Positions 35,461 through 47,191 of a stretch of 64,000 bases of DNA are shown here, in pieces; positions within the stretch are counted from its first letter, which is position 1; the number at the start of each line of letters is the position of its first letter. Where the stretch lies: assembly GCA_900073065.1 (NCBI GenBank), contig FJOG01000009.1:1690267-1754266 (forward strand), read 5' to 3'. Made by a program: the position numbers and the translations under genes. The notes beneath the pieces are model-generated. The model ran no database searches. It had not been told where the DNA came from and was given only the letters and a program-made list of their open reading frames with translations. This DNA is from Phialocephala subalpina (Eukaryota; Ascomycota; Leotiomycetes; Helotiales; Mollisiaceae).

Positions 35461-36405
35461 TCATGCCTTCTTGGCAGGGTCTGGCTTTTCGCTGTTCGCG
35501 GCTGACGTCGACTCTCGCTCTTGAGATCTCAGTGCCTCAATACTCTCATCAACGAGCGCTATCTCAGCGTTGACTCGTAAAAGCTTCTCTCGTAGCATGT
35601 TCTCATAGTCTTGATCCGACAAGACTTTCATAGGGCTCCATTTCGAGTCCAGCCATGAGCTCTCTTTGCACTCTGGCTTTCCAGCTAAAGCAGAGTTTCG
35701 AGCATCTGCAACATTATACAGATACTGCCCTGTTGCTCCTAATAGAGCAAACATGATTGCGCCTGGGATCACATTTTTTCGGCCTCCTGTAAAGCAAATT
35801 AAAGATAGCTTTGAAAACTGTACAGCAATACTTACGAATAATCCCACCAGCCGTTCCTCCAACTGCCCCTGCTATGGCGCTTGCAGAAATATTTTCTCGA
35901 GGAGTTACTTTATCTTTTCCCCATGCATGAAGGACGAAACCTCTCGATGCTAAAACACGGATATAAGTATCAAGGAATTTAAGAATCAATCAACGGCTCG
36001 TGAGGTTGAACATACCCCAGAATGCAGTCCCTAAAATAGACCATTGAATGCCAGCTGCCAGAGCAAATAGGGCAGGAGTGCTTGAGCGTATGACTCCAGC
36101 AAAAGCACCAACGGTAAGTCCAGACAAACCTGAGAGATGACTTTAGCAAGTATTTTCTCTATGATATCACGTGCCAACATATTCAAAGACAAAAATAGCC
36201 AAGATATCAGGGAAGAATCATTGAGAACAACAAGCGTAGACATACCCGAGAGCCCACCAACCTTTAGGGCGGGCCCAATGATCTCTAGGATTTCTGGTGG
36301 AAGATCATTTTGTCGTCGAGGACTCTCTCTGTCTACCCCTGGATGTGGCATCGTCATGTCGTCTTTAATCTTCTTTATCGAGCATGCGTTCGGCTGCATC
36401 ATTGA
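35461..36405 (-). CDS. Small multi-pass membrane protein, Tim17/22-like glycine-rich repeats
   Basis: Exons 36405-36246, 36129-36016, 35949-35836 and 35786-35461 give 237 aa with all phases consistent. The middle has glycine-rich hydrophobic helices: KVGGLSGLSGLTVGAFAGV, PALFALAAGIQWSILGTAFW, IAGAVGGTAGGIIRG and PGAIMFALLGATGQYLYNVA. The glycine zipper pattern resembles Tim17/Tim22/Tim23-family mitochondrial inner-membrane proteins. The C-terminal ~100 residues are soluble and helical (YENMLREKLLRVNAEIAL), ending DPAKKA. Start: ATGATG at 36405 is taken; ATGs at about 36354 are alternatives because the extra residues are not clearly conserved. Family resemblance is by eye only; the exact function is unknown. 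Confidence 0.72.
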
Positions 36406-36794
36406 TCTTTCAATGACTAATTGCAAGGAGTGAATCGACAAGACGATTCCATAAGTTGTAGACCATGTTGTGAATGTCCCTCTTGTCCAGGAACATTTGG
36501 AGGCGGATGCGGATCAGATTCATTCGAGATCCGCCATGTCCCAAAGCAGTCTAGCGGCAACCAGGAAACTTCCTCTAGCTTCAAAATCGTCTAAAAAGAA
36601 TCCATCTGGCGCACTTTCGTGAGGGACTCAACCAGGACTCCATCGACAACGACACTATCAAGTTCCCGGAACTTGATCAAGACTTCAACAATCGCAAACA
36701 CTCGCACTGAAGGAACTGCTATCCTTCAGCCAACCTTGTAGGACGACGCGCAAGAGCAGTAGTTCTCGCGCACCGTCCATAAAAAACCGCAATC
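36406..36794. promoter_or_regulatory. Bidirectional intergenic region, membrane protein / eIF4B-like
   Basis: About 390 bp between divergent genes, presumably holding both promoters and the long 5' leader of the eIF4B-like gene. No element is assigned. Confidence 0.45.
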
Positions 36795-38878
36795 ATGGGT
36801 ACGTTACTTCTACAATTGTCCGCGTGAGGGCAGATCGACTATTGCAACCGCACAATATCCAGTATATCTTGCTAACTTGTTTGCTATGTAGCGCCCAAGA
36901 AGAAAGAGCAGCAGAAGATGTCCCTCGGGGCCTTCTTGACTGACGAGAGTAAGAATATTCGTCCGCTTCAGCCTCATATGAACAAATGTCCTAACACGCA
37001 ATAGAAATGGGCTCATGGGCCGACGAGATGGAGGATATGCCAGTTTGTAAGCTTCTATGACCACCTATTGAAGAGTACTTGACTAATTTGATTTCCGCAG
37101 CCGGTATGCAATTTTTTCGATCTTTCCTTTGGACCGCGACACTCTATAAGATATCCGTGGCGGACAGCGTGCTAACTCCGTGCAGACTCTCGAACTGGTT
37201 ATGGAGGTGGCGAACGTCGTACCTACAGCTCGACTACAGGCACATATGGCAGCGGTCAGGGCGGTTAGTCCGATATCTTTCAGTTGAAGCTGATCACGAC
37301 CAATTAATATTGTGATTTAGGCTACTCTGTTCGCGAAGAACTCCCCCTCCCAGACAAGCCACCTTACACCGTACATCTCGGAAACCTTTCTTTTGATGCC
37401 ACCGTCGCCGATGTCACCGACTTCTTTGCTGGGTGCGAATGCACAAATGTCCGCATCATCGAGGACAAGATGGAGATGAAGCCCAAGGGGTTTGGTTATG
37501 CCGAGTTCGCCACCAGAGATGGACTGAAGCAAGCCTTGACACTCAATGGCAGCCAGTTCCAAGGCCGAAACATTCGAATCAGCGTTGCGGATCCACGTAC
37601 GTTATGATCCACACCTATAATTGTTCATAGTCACTAATCGTTCTTTTCAATATAGCAAAGGATCGAGGCGATCGACCAGAAGCCAGAGAAATAAGCGATT
37701 GGAGCAGAAAGGGACCACTGCCAGATTTACCTACTCGGGGAGGTCCTCGCCGCGAGTCTGACCGTGGGTTTGGTTCTGATTTTGGCGGTGGAGAGAGGAA
37801 GGAAAGATATCCGGAAGGTGATGGCAAGATTCGCGACTTTGGAAACTGGGAGCGCAAGGGTCCATTGTCGCCTATTCCAGGTGCTGACCGTGGTGGTCCA
37901 CGCGAGGGTGGCCGACCAAGAACTAACGATGGACCAAGAGGTGAGGGTTTCCGTGACCGCAGATCGTCACCAGCTGCATGGGGTGAGGGCCGCCCGCAAG
38001 GATCACAAGATGGATCGAGACCCCCGAGACGGGAATTCCAGGAGCGTCCAGCTGTTGAGCGAACTCCAACCGCCGCCGAGCAGGACAACCAATGGCGCAC
38101 CAAGATGCGACCTGATGCTCCAGCAGGCAAATCTCCTGTTCCATCTCGCGATGGCAGCGAGGCTCCTTCTTCCCCTGCCCCTTCGCACGCACAACCAGCT
38201 GGCCGACCCAAGTTACATCTTGCAAAGAGAACAGTGTCCGAAGCCCCTCTTGCATCACCATCATCAACTTCTGGCGACGCGAAGGCCAGTCCATTTGGTG
38301 CTGCACGCCCAATTGATACCGCTGCCAAGGAGAGAGAGATTGAGGAAAAGAGGCTGGCAGCCATTCAGGAGAAGAAAGAGGCTGAGGATAAGGCCAAGGA
38401 GGAGAAGCGACTCGCCGCACAAGCTGCAAAGGAAGCAGCGGAGAAGCAGGCAAGCGAGAAGGAGGCCGAAGGCGAGGCAGAGGAGACCGTAGAGAAGGAA
38501 AACGCTAATGGCGACATCGTGGACGACAAGGCCGTTAAACCAAAGGAGATCGTCCGAGATGCCAAGCCAAAGCCATCAGAGACTGGCGCTTGGAGAAGAC
38601 CATCTGGAGGACCACCACCACCCAGAGACGATATCCCCCGTGGCCCAAGAGGAGGTCGAGGAGGCCGTGGCCGTGGTGAGGGTCGTGGTGGCCCAAGACA
38701 CTTCGACGATAGACCAAGAAACTACAACCAGAATGGAGGAACTTCCCCAGCAACACCTGCATCACCAGCTGCTGAACCAGAGTCTGCAGCACTCGAGGAA
38801 GATGGCTGGAGCACTGTCTCTAAGCCTAAGAAGAACAACCGTGGTGGAAACCAGGGTTCCCGCGCCATTGCTTCTTGA
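36795..38878 (+). CDS. eIF4B-like RRM translation initiation factor
   Basis: Seven exons: 36795-36798, 36892-36948, 37005-37046, 37101-37103, 37186-37263, 37321-37596, 37656-38878, giving 560 aa. The start exon is only ATGG. The N-terminus MAPKKKEQQKMSLGAFLTDE with SWADEMEDMP is the eIF4B signature. A single RRM (about residues 80-155) carries RNP2 YTVHLGNLSF and RNP1 GFGYAEF. After it come DRG- and RD-rich repeats, an acidic/basic coiled region (EEKRLAAQAAKEAAEK), an RGG cluster (GPRGGRGGRGRGEGRGG) and a terminal GWSTVSKPKK block. Yeast Tif3 and mammalian eIF4B stimulate eIF4A helicase and bind rRNA/mRNA. Exon 4 would be a 3-nt micro-exon; skipping it keeps the frame (V-S-D becomes V-Y). Confidence 0.9.
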
Positions 38879-39725
38879 ATATAGGCAAGGCGTTATGATT
38901 GCAAACGAGCTCTCGGTGTTTTAAAAGCACGGTCTTGCGGTGGCGATCGTCGGCTCCATCTAAAATGCAGCTGCAGCTCGTTTAATACTCTCTCCATTCT
39001 CTGCTCTCGACGACTTTCCTTTGGCGTTGGATCTTGTCAAATCATGTGTCTAGATCTCATGCTCAGACTCCTGGGTCACCACTGGCCTTGGAGATTTCCG
39101 AGCATATAACAAAATGGACGCCTGCACACTTTAGATTGCATATGGGCGGCCTCTGCACAAACTCCTTTCCTCTGCTTATTTCGGCATGTTGTCCCGATGT
39201 CTTTCGCGGTGTCTTGTGTCATTGACTCATGAATGTCCGTCACGCTGTCTCCCAAAAGTTCTTTGATCGGTTCTTGCAGGATGGCGATGTGATGATTGAT
39301 ATGGCTGGTCCCTGCTTCTTCCTTGGTTGTAGTGGGTGGCATAGCTGATCACGTGGGCATGGCATAGAAAGTGGATGGATGGATGGATGAATGGAGCGTT
39401 GAGTGTCTTTGTACTTTTAAACCGGTTCCGTCGCGATGCATCAGACTCTTGACAGTACACAATACCATGCATTTGATGTGATAATTCATGTTCTTCCTGT
39501 GGCGTCCAATTGGTTCGCTCTGAGCTAGGGTCTTAAAAGCTCTGAAGGATTACATTAGTCAATCCAGCATCGGATAAACTCATAGCCAGCCATCAACAAT
39601 AACCCCCATGGACAGTGATCCTCTTGTGATGGACTTCCACTATATGGCTTCAAGGTCTCCACATTTCTTCGACTTCTGTCTGGTTCTCTCTCTAACTTTC
39701 AGTGTCTATCTTCGCTCTGTGCGAG
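38879..39725. other. Intergenic region with GGAT microsatellite
   Basis: About 850 bp between the eIF4B-like gene and the HET relic. It holds a short (GGAT)4-type microsatellite at about 39372-39391. Short open frames on both strands have no domains. Confidence 0.5.
39372..39391. repeat. GGAT tetranucleotide microsatellite
   Basis: Four GGAT units followed by a degenerate GAATGG. It is a simple repeat. Confidence 0.75.
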
Positions 39726-41291
39726 ATGGATTCGCAGCTCTGGATTGCAAGACTTGCACCTGAGCTTCATGCGGTCAACACGAAGCCTTTTCCAGCACCC
39801 CACTCTTGTCCTCATTGTCAAAGACTCGTCGTAGACTTGATGCAGCTACTATCAACCAAGGACGCGCCACACGATCACGAATGCATCACAATCAAATTTG
39901 ACTTCGATGTGGATTACCTCTCCTTGACCACGAAGGAGGGGTGTCTCCTGTGCCAGACAATCTCCAAGTGGTTAAAAGAAATGCCGTCTGATTCGGAACG
40001 CAAACTTTGTGTCGAGGTTGAGGCAGATCAACCAAGACCACTTTCGGGACCCGTTCGGAAGATAGCCCGAGCCTATTCCGCATTAATTATGTACTTTTGG
40101 CTTTGTCGGTGCGCCACCATATGACTGGATGGTCTTCAATACCCAGGTCAACTTTTTGTACGACGTGTACACAACTTTAGGTGTGTGAGATCTCTTCCTT
40201 GCTTCAGTTGGTTCGTCGTTACTAAGGACATTCTCAGATGACCCTGCGGCTTCCTTCGTCAAGAAACGACCAATAAACTGAACGGCAGCTTCAGAGAATA
40301 CATTTAGTCAGGCCCGTCGATGGATAAAGCATTGCATAGATTCACACCAATGCTGCCCACAACCTAGTGTTTCTTTCATGCCCACTAGGGTGCTCGAAAT
40401 CAGAGATGGAGACGAAGGGTCAGAACTAAATCCGTGTCTTTACCAGATTAATGGAGATGTTCAGCCTTACGTAGCACTGAGCTATTGTTGGGGCGGACCC
40501 CAATATTTCAAGACAACCAAATCGACGATTTCGAGCCGAATTCAAAACATAGCTTGGAATGATTTGCCACGCACCATCCAAGATGCCGTTGTTACTACAC
40601 GTGGGCTCCAGATGTGGAAGCCAACACCTGACAAACTCTTGTGGTTGAAGTTGGGGAGTGGGAGAAGAGCTGCGTCTAAAAGAAACTTCACGAAACTTCT
40701 ACACGAATACGGAAGCGGGTCATTGGAGGAACCTCTCCCGTGTTATGGCAGTGATATCATGTCCTACTGGCATGACTTGGTGGAAGATTTTACGTACCGT
40801 AAAATGACGGACCCAGCAGATCGTATTCCAGCTATTTCGGCCATAGCCCAACGCGTGGGACAATTGGTCAAGGTTGACTACCTTGCTGGGTTATGGAAAT
40901 TCGATGTAGCAAAGGAAATGCTGTGAACTCCGAGACGGATCATAAGCGGTGGTCCAGATGAACGCAGAATCGGACGTCATCCTGAAGATATCAAGCACTA
41001 ACTTGGTCTTGCTGTTCTATGAATAACCCTGTTGAGTTTCCACGACATTTAGGGTGGAATGATGCAGCAATCAAGATACTGGACTCCCGGGTGTCGGTGG
41101 CTGATGTTGCCTCTCCATACGGCTATTTCACCTCCGGAAGTATCTCCCTCGAGGGCAAACTACTCCCAGCTCAACTCCTACAAAATGAAGGAAGTGCCAC
41201 CGCTGCTATGCTAGACTCACCAAATAGTAGCGTTTTGAACGCGATGTGGAAAAGGAAGACGGTGCATGGCACCGGTACGGCCCTGCGTTAA
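39726..41291 (+). pseudogene. HET-domain pseudogene
   Basis: A broken HET gene read in pieces. The N-terminal part from ATG 39726 has CPHCQRL and CLLCQTI, then shifts frame near 40095 (the next piece reads FVGAPPYDWMVF). After a probable intron (about 40180-40237) comes DDPAASFVKKRPIN then TGA at 40279-40281, where CGA (Arg) would continue into RRWIKHCIDSHQCCP. The HET N-motif YVALSYCWGG and LPRTIQDAVVTTRGLQ are intact. The obligatory YLW(V/I)DALCIIQ block and about 150 residues behind it are missing; the frame jumps to post-HET sequence (YWHDLVEDFT, DRIPAISAIAQ, YLAGLWK). A TGA at 40924-40926 interrupts at MLW, and the tail (DVASPYGYFTSGSISLEG) survives at 41019-41291. Both stops fit C-to-T or G-to-A transitions. 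It cannot encode a working HET protein. Confidence 0.85.
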
Positions 41292-41691
41292 CCACGAAAC
41301 GAACCGCTCCTGTTTTTTTTTTTGCTGGAGATAACTCATTCTTGGCGTGGTGACATTGGATACGAACAATCTTCTGGCCTGGTATTGTCCGAGATGGCGA
41401 ATTCTCAATTCTCGGGTTGGGGGTCTATTTTGTCGACGTTTCTCTCGATCAATCGAACGACGAACTACCTCGTGAAACTTACAATTATACTTTCGAAACT
41501 CAGGGAAGTTCGGAGTGGAGTGGGCTAAGGCGAGGAAAACGGTTGCAACTCGGCTAATAGCAATAGTGTGAGAAGAGGAGGCGTCGGGGAAATGATTTGA
41601 GGAGCGGAATCGGCATTTTTTTGCGGCAGAGCTTTCTTCTTGCCTTTTCATCTCGAGGGGCTCTTGGTTCTGCTGAACTGATGCCTCTGGT
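41292..41691. other. Convergent intergenic region, HET relic / JMJD7-like
   Basis: About 400 bp; contains a poly-T run near 41313 and short chance frames only. Confidence 0.45.
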
Positions 41692-42959
41692 TCAACCCTC
41701 TTCGTCATTAGCAGCCTTCGCCACATTCCGAGCGAAATCACACAAAGGGTAAAAGCTCCCTCCAAACTCCATATCATGCCTATGCAAATCAGCCTCATCC
41801 TCATCCTCGAACATTCTTCACTCACCAATAATTAACAGCGCAACATATGCCCTCCTCAGAACAGCTCTGCGATACCTTATGATACCTGCTTCCACATCAA
41901 CACCTAGCTTCTTTAGTCTCATTTGGGGAAGAAGGACACTGACCACAAAGCCGGCAAATAAAGCATATCCCCCTTCTCCAACGTAACCCTCACCGGCTCC
42001 GCCAACCTCGAATACCTCGTCCCAGATCCTTCCACACCTCCATCCGGATCCCACGTCGCGAACGGTACTTTCTCTCCTCCGCCGTCCTCCTTCATCACCA
42101 GACCGGCTTTCTCGTCCCGCACATAAGTCGCTGCTGGGAGTTCAGCTTCTGCGACACATGCATAGAATAGAGGTGGGAGAAGGAGGAAGTGCTTGGCTCC
42201 TATGATTTGAACATAAATATTCTCGTAATTGTCCTTATGAAGAGCAGTCACGGAGCGTGAGTTGCCGATCCAGAGGTTGATGGCTTCAGGATTCTGCTCA
42301 AGGGCTATGCGTGCCCAGGGAATGTCTTGATCGACGTGGGAGAATAGAGTTGAGTATTCGTTTCGGAGGTTGTCGTTTTCTAGGTGATATTAGCTATGTG
42401 TTGGGCGATAGAGGTGGGAAGAGAGTGTTCTCACGTGTTTGGGCATACCTGACTTCGCCAGTCTTATCGCCACTTCTTTCTTGGTTAGAAACATAATCTA
42501 CAAATTCGTCGAAAGGCTGTTGCTCTTCATGTGGCTTCACGAAGAGAAGCTCTCCTTCCTCATTCAGCGTCGGCGAATCTGCGTTTCTATCATACAATAA
42601 GCCTCTTCCCCATGACACATCTCCTCTACTCTTACCTACCCTTTCGGGGTAACAGCAACATTAACGCTCTGCCCCTCCAACAACCTCTTCAAAGTCTCCA
42701 CATTCCACGTCCTTGTAGCCTCCCAATCCCTCGCACCGCCTCTCACAACAAAAGGTCGGTTCCTCGCCACATATCGCATGAACTCCAGCGCAGAAGGTGA
42801 CTCGATGAACTCATCGACCAAGGAAGGATTCAGCTCGTTGTAGGTGGTCAGCAGGGAGATGATTGGGTCGAGATCTGGTGGGGAAGGATCCTGGGTGGAC
42901 GGCATGTGAGGGAGAGGAGTCGAGGGCTTTTTGTGAGGCTGGAGAGTGCTTTCACGCAT
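41692..42959 (-). CDS. JMJD7-like JmjC (cupin-8) lysyl hydroxylase
   Basis: Five exons, 42959-42640, 42586-42435, 42379-41944, 41885-41826 and 41779-41692, encode 351 aa. The N-terminal part contains FMRYVARNRPFVVRGGARDW, the typical opening of JMJD7-type cupins. The iron-binding facial triad is visible: His205 and Asp207 in TALHKDNYENIY, and His305 in LWYHKVSQS, which is created by joining exons 3 and 4. VRYAQTQNDNLRNEY, GAKHFLLLPP and the C-terminal YWHDMEFGG are further family landmarks. JMJD7 is a 2-oxoglutarate and Fe(II) dependent (3S)-lysyl hydroxylase acting on DRG GTPases in animals; the fungal substrate is not established. ATG 42905 is an alternative start. Intron 3 has a GTCAGT donor. 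Confidence 0.9.
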
Positions 42960-44039
42960 TTACTATTTGATAGTGGGATGGGTTCCGGGGTTCTCGCCAG
43001 GATTTCCAGACGAGGTTGGACATCGAAGCGAGGATTTTACGAGGTCTCCACCACCACGAATTTCCTCAATCGACATTCATCTTGGTATTCAGATCTCACG
43101 GACTCTAGCTTTTGATAATGCATCTCGCATGTATTGCCCCGCAATATGTCTCAGGTGTGCCCGTTTTTGTGCAGTCATCGTAGACTTATGCATGCAGTTA
43201 TTTGATAGATAGTTTTGTTTATTTTATGCATGTGGTCGCCCCTATCTCCATTGCGGTTAGATCTGGACAGCGGAAGGGGAAGGGGGGGGGAAGGGGAGGG
43301 GGAAGGGGTCCAAGTCGTTAAATTACTCTAGCCCTGAGCAAAGTCGATAAGCAGTCCTCCTAATTGGCAAATCATCCGCACTCTAACGCAAAATAAACTC
43401 AAAGTAAAATCAAAATAAACTCAATCTGCGCTTTCATCGCCCCATCTTCGCAGCCCGCCACGACTCGGATCACACCTCGGCCAAGGGCTCGTCTTGGGGA
43501 CTTGGCGAATGTTTACTCCGTACCACCCGTCTATCTCGGATTTCTCAATTCCATCTCTCTCTCTCTTCCAGAAGAAGTATCGTGGACGCCTCATTCTCCT
43601 TTCTATCAGCCCCCCGCCTTGCTGTATCGAGTCCTCCAATCCCACCACCACGGCGATGTTGCATGTTGCAGAACTGGTGAACATCCCGCCTTCACCTCCT
43701 ATCGTGCATGCGCCGGCGATGTGGCTGATCCCAGGAAATCGGCGCAAGATGATTCGAAAGGTGTCACCCCCACCATTCAATACGAGGCTGTTTGTCAAGG
43801 GGACCTGCATGCTCTCCCTGTCAATCCTCGGAATCTTTGGCCTCGCTGACAACAATCTCCACTATGTGCGCGGCTGAGACCCCCAGCGGAAAAATCAATA
43901 TTAAGTACAGACTGGTATACCTTTCCATTTCCACTCTCTCTTCTGCTTTCCACGTTGTCTGTCACCGTGCTGTCAAGTGCAGCCTCACATTCGTTTGTGT
44001 GTACACAGTCGTTATTTATTTATTTTTTAATACCTAATC
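42960..44039. other. Intergenic region with purine-rich G tract
   Basis: About 1.1 kb upstream of both the JMJD7-like gene and the peroxidase. A strand-asymmetric GGGGAA tract lies at about 43273-43310. Open frames at 43421-43877 on both strands lack domains. The last ~100 bp are pyrimidine- and T-rich, as in a fungal promoter or leader. Confidence 0.5.
43273..43310 (+). repeat. G-run/purine tract (possible G-quadruplex)
   Basis: Several runs of four or more G separated by one or two A, including one run of about ten G. This meets the simple four-G-run rule for a quadruplex on the plus strand. Confidence 0.6.
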
Positions 44040-47036
44040 ATGAGAGTCTGTCCTACGATCTTGGGCCTGATCGCCATCTTCTCAGGGTTGGGATCGGCCC
44101 AGCCAACATGGCCATCTTCCATTGACGAATTGGAGGACGTCATGTTCCTGAATACAGGTTACAAGAATAGGGGGTTTGCAGCACATATTACGCCATGTTC
44201 GTTTTCAGAATTTGGGGCAGGACGACAGACGGCAGCGGAATGGCTGAGGATAGGATTCCACGATATGGCGACTACGAATGTGTTCTTCGAGCCGCATGGA
44301 GGGATTGATGCTTCGATAGCCTACGAGTTGAATGATGGAGAGAATGTCGGTGCTGGATTCAATACCACATTGCATACATATGCGGGTTTCTTCAACAGCC
44401 GCTTGCCTGTCTCGGATCTGATTGCACTGGGGGTGTATTCTTCTGTGCGAGGATGCGGTGGACCCATTGTACCGATCAGAGGTGGACGAGTTGATGCAAC
44501 GGCTGCCGGCCCGCTAGGTTAGTCTCACCTGCTGGGAGCAATATTTTATATTCTATATTTTTCTGGGATTTTGAGAATGTCTTACTTCCCCTGGGACTTC
44601 CCGAGGCGTCTGAAAGAGGTATACTGACTCCGAGATCGAAAAAGGCGTACCACAACCGCAAAATGGACAAGGAACTTTCACGAATCAATTTGCGAGAATG
44701 GGGTTCAATGTGACGGATATGATTCAGATGACGGCGTGTGGGCATACGCTCGGAGGTGTCCATGCTGGTGATTTCAACAACATTGTGGCTCCTGGGACGG
44801 CACCAGATGATTTCCAGTTGTTCGACACGACTCCGGAATTCGACAATCTGATTGCTACTAGATATATTAGCGGAAATGATACCGATGCATTGGCAGTGGG
44901 AATTTCAACGGCGTCTGGCAGGAACTCTGACTTCGCTGTTTTCACTGCAGACAAGAATGTTACCCTTCAGGCAATGACGAATGCGGCGACTTTCAACAGC
45001 ATGTGTACTTCGATTTTGCAGAGAATGATCGAGACTGTGCCACCAACCGTGAATCTCTCGGCCGTTATTTCGCCATACGAGGTTAAGCCCAGTGGATTGC
45101 AGCTCACCCTGCTCTCTGGCGGTACACAACTCACCTTCTCTGGAGATGTCCGTGTGAGGACCACATCGCGGACCGTTTCAAGCGTGCAAGTTGTGTACAC
45201 CGATCGAAATGGCGCTGCAGGAGGAACCATCTCCACAACTTTGAGTGGTACAGCCAACGGCTTCGATGACAGCTTCTCGGTATATCCTACTTGGCTTGCA
45301 TTGTTTCAGCCAGAACTAACGGGTGGCAGTTTTATGGCTTCAGTGTGAATATCCCAGCCACAACCTCAATCTCATCTTTCACTGTTGTGGTAAATACTGT
45401 TGGAGGTTCAACGCAGACATTCAGCAATAATGGTGCTGGATTCCCTGTCCAGGATTCAGTCATTGTCCAGACTCCTCAGAGTTGCTACGCCAATGGAAAC
45501 CTCACCGTGGTGGCTGCTGTAAGTCCAAATTGTCTTCCGATGCTCCTCTCAAAACTCCACTCCAGAATTTCCCTAGTGTTTTTGGGTCATTGAAGGACAC
45601 TTTTTTTTGATATGTTGTCTGGATTTCGGCTCACACTTTGCAGGTCCGTAGCAGTGTCACAACTGCACTTAACGTGACGGTCACCCAGAAAATTGCGAGC
45701 ACAGCTGGCAGTCCCATTGTCTCTCCCATCCCATCTCTAAGTACTGCTACTCTGTCCATGACCAAAGGCGCCACCATTGGCTCCTATGTCATTTATAGTG
45801 GTAGTGCCTCGGTGGCCTCAGTTGCTGGAGCCAAATTCGGCGCCGTTAGCGGTTCGTCTGGGGACGATTTCAAGGATGTTTCTGTTGTTGGAGCCGTATG
45901 CTCGCCATTGGGAACCTCTGCACCCAGCAGTACTTCAAGCTCAGTTGTTTCGACCTCCTCAAGCTCGGTCCTCTCTTCCAGTTCTTCCTCGAAGTTGTCA
46001 AGCTCATCTTCCGTCACCTCTACCTCGTCATCCGCTACATCTACCCCGACACTTGCCCACAAACAGACTGTTGGAGCGTATACCTTCCAAGGGTGCTACA
46101 CCGAAGGAACAGGCGTTCGCGCCCTCACCTCGGCGTCGTTTTATAACTACACCGCAATGACGATAGAGATGTGTGCGTCCGACTGCTCTGGATACTCCTA
46201 CTTCGGTGTCGAATACGGCGGAGAATGCTACTGTGGCAACACCCTCGCTTCGACTTCGACCCTTGCAGCTCTCTCTGACTGTTCATTTATTTGCCCTGGT
46301 AACAGCTACGAATACTGTGGAGCTGGTAATCGTCTCGAGATGTACTTACTCTCTACTTCTGCCTCGAGTAGCAGCAGTCCTGTGTCCTCGTCGACGCCAA
46401 AGAGTTCCAGTGCTTCGAGTGTTGTTTCCACGACTTCTTTTAGCAGTTCTAAATCCTCCACGGTTGTCAGCTCAAGCTCCTCGGCAAAGCCTTCGTCAAC
46501 GGATTCATCAAGTACTGTTCTGAGCTCTGCATCGACATCAAAATCTTCTTCGAGCAGCGTCATGATCAGCTCACCATCCTCAAAAACCTCGACCTCATCA
46601 ACGAGCGCCTCAGCTAGTCCTACCCTACATATCGTCAAATCAGCAGGCCTATACAACTATTTCGGCTGCTACACCGAAGGAACCAACGTCCGAGCCCTAG
46701 GAGCAGCATCTTACCCAAATGACACCAACACGATCGAAAGCTGTGTCGCAGCTTGCTCTCCATACCTGTATGCTGGTGCCGAATACGGACGGGAATGTTG
46801 GTGTGCGGACTCATTTGGTGTCGGAGCCACCCTTGCTCCGGATAGTGATTGTTCTATGACTGTAAGTCTTATTAGTTCCCTGGCTTCCATTCGGGCTGTG
46901 AAGTAGGTTGCTAATTTGTTTCCAGTGTGCTGGTAACCAATACGAGTATTGTGGTGCCGGAAACAGATTAAGTGTCTATATCAGAAACGGGACGGCCTCG
47001 TCGGTTAGCAGTACCACAACTACCAGTAAAGTGTAA
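44040..47036 (+). CDS. Secreted class II-like heme peroxidase fused to two WSC domains
   Basis: Exons 44040-44517, 44645-45279, 45330-45518, 45644-46861 and 46926-47036 give 876 aa. A signal peptide (IAIFSGLGSA, cleaved near QPTW) starts a plant-type peroxidase. The distal Arg70 and His74 lie in WLRIGFHDMA, and the proximal His193 in TACGHTLGGVHAG. A beta-rich region (about 270-520) follows. Two WSC domains, about residues 578-672 and 768-866, each begin with GCYTEGT.VRAL and end YEYCGAGNRL. They are joined and preceded by Ser/Thr-rich linkers likely O-mannosylated. WSC domains bind glucans or act in wall sensing. Such peroxidase-WSC fusions in ascomycetes are AA2-related proteins whose oxidant role is untested. 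There is no transmembrane segment or GPI signal, so the protein is probably wall-bound or free. Ligninolytic activity cannot be claimed. Confidence 0.88.
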
Positions 47037-47191
47037 GCATTCAAATTCCTTTCAGCCTCATCAGAAACCTTTGTATATTTCTGGCGTTACAGCTGCCGGC
47101 AAAAGTGCCTTAGAAAACTACATGGTTAGGAAGGTCGAGGCCGTCAATTCTAGCTAGCAATGTTGAACTGCAGTTTCCACGCTCAAGCAAC

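Noticed and set aside
39372..39391. GGAT repeat as a CRISPR-like or regulatory array
   Set aside because: Only four 4-bp units; ordinary microsatellite.
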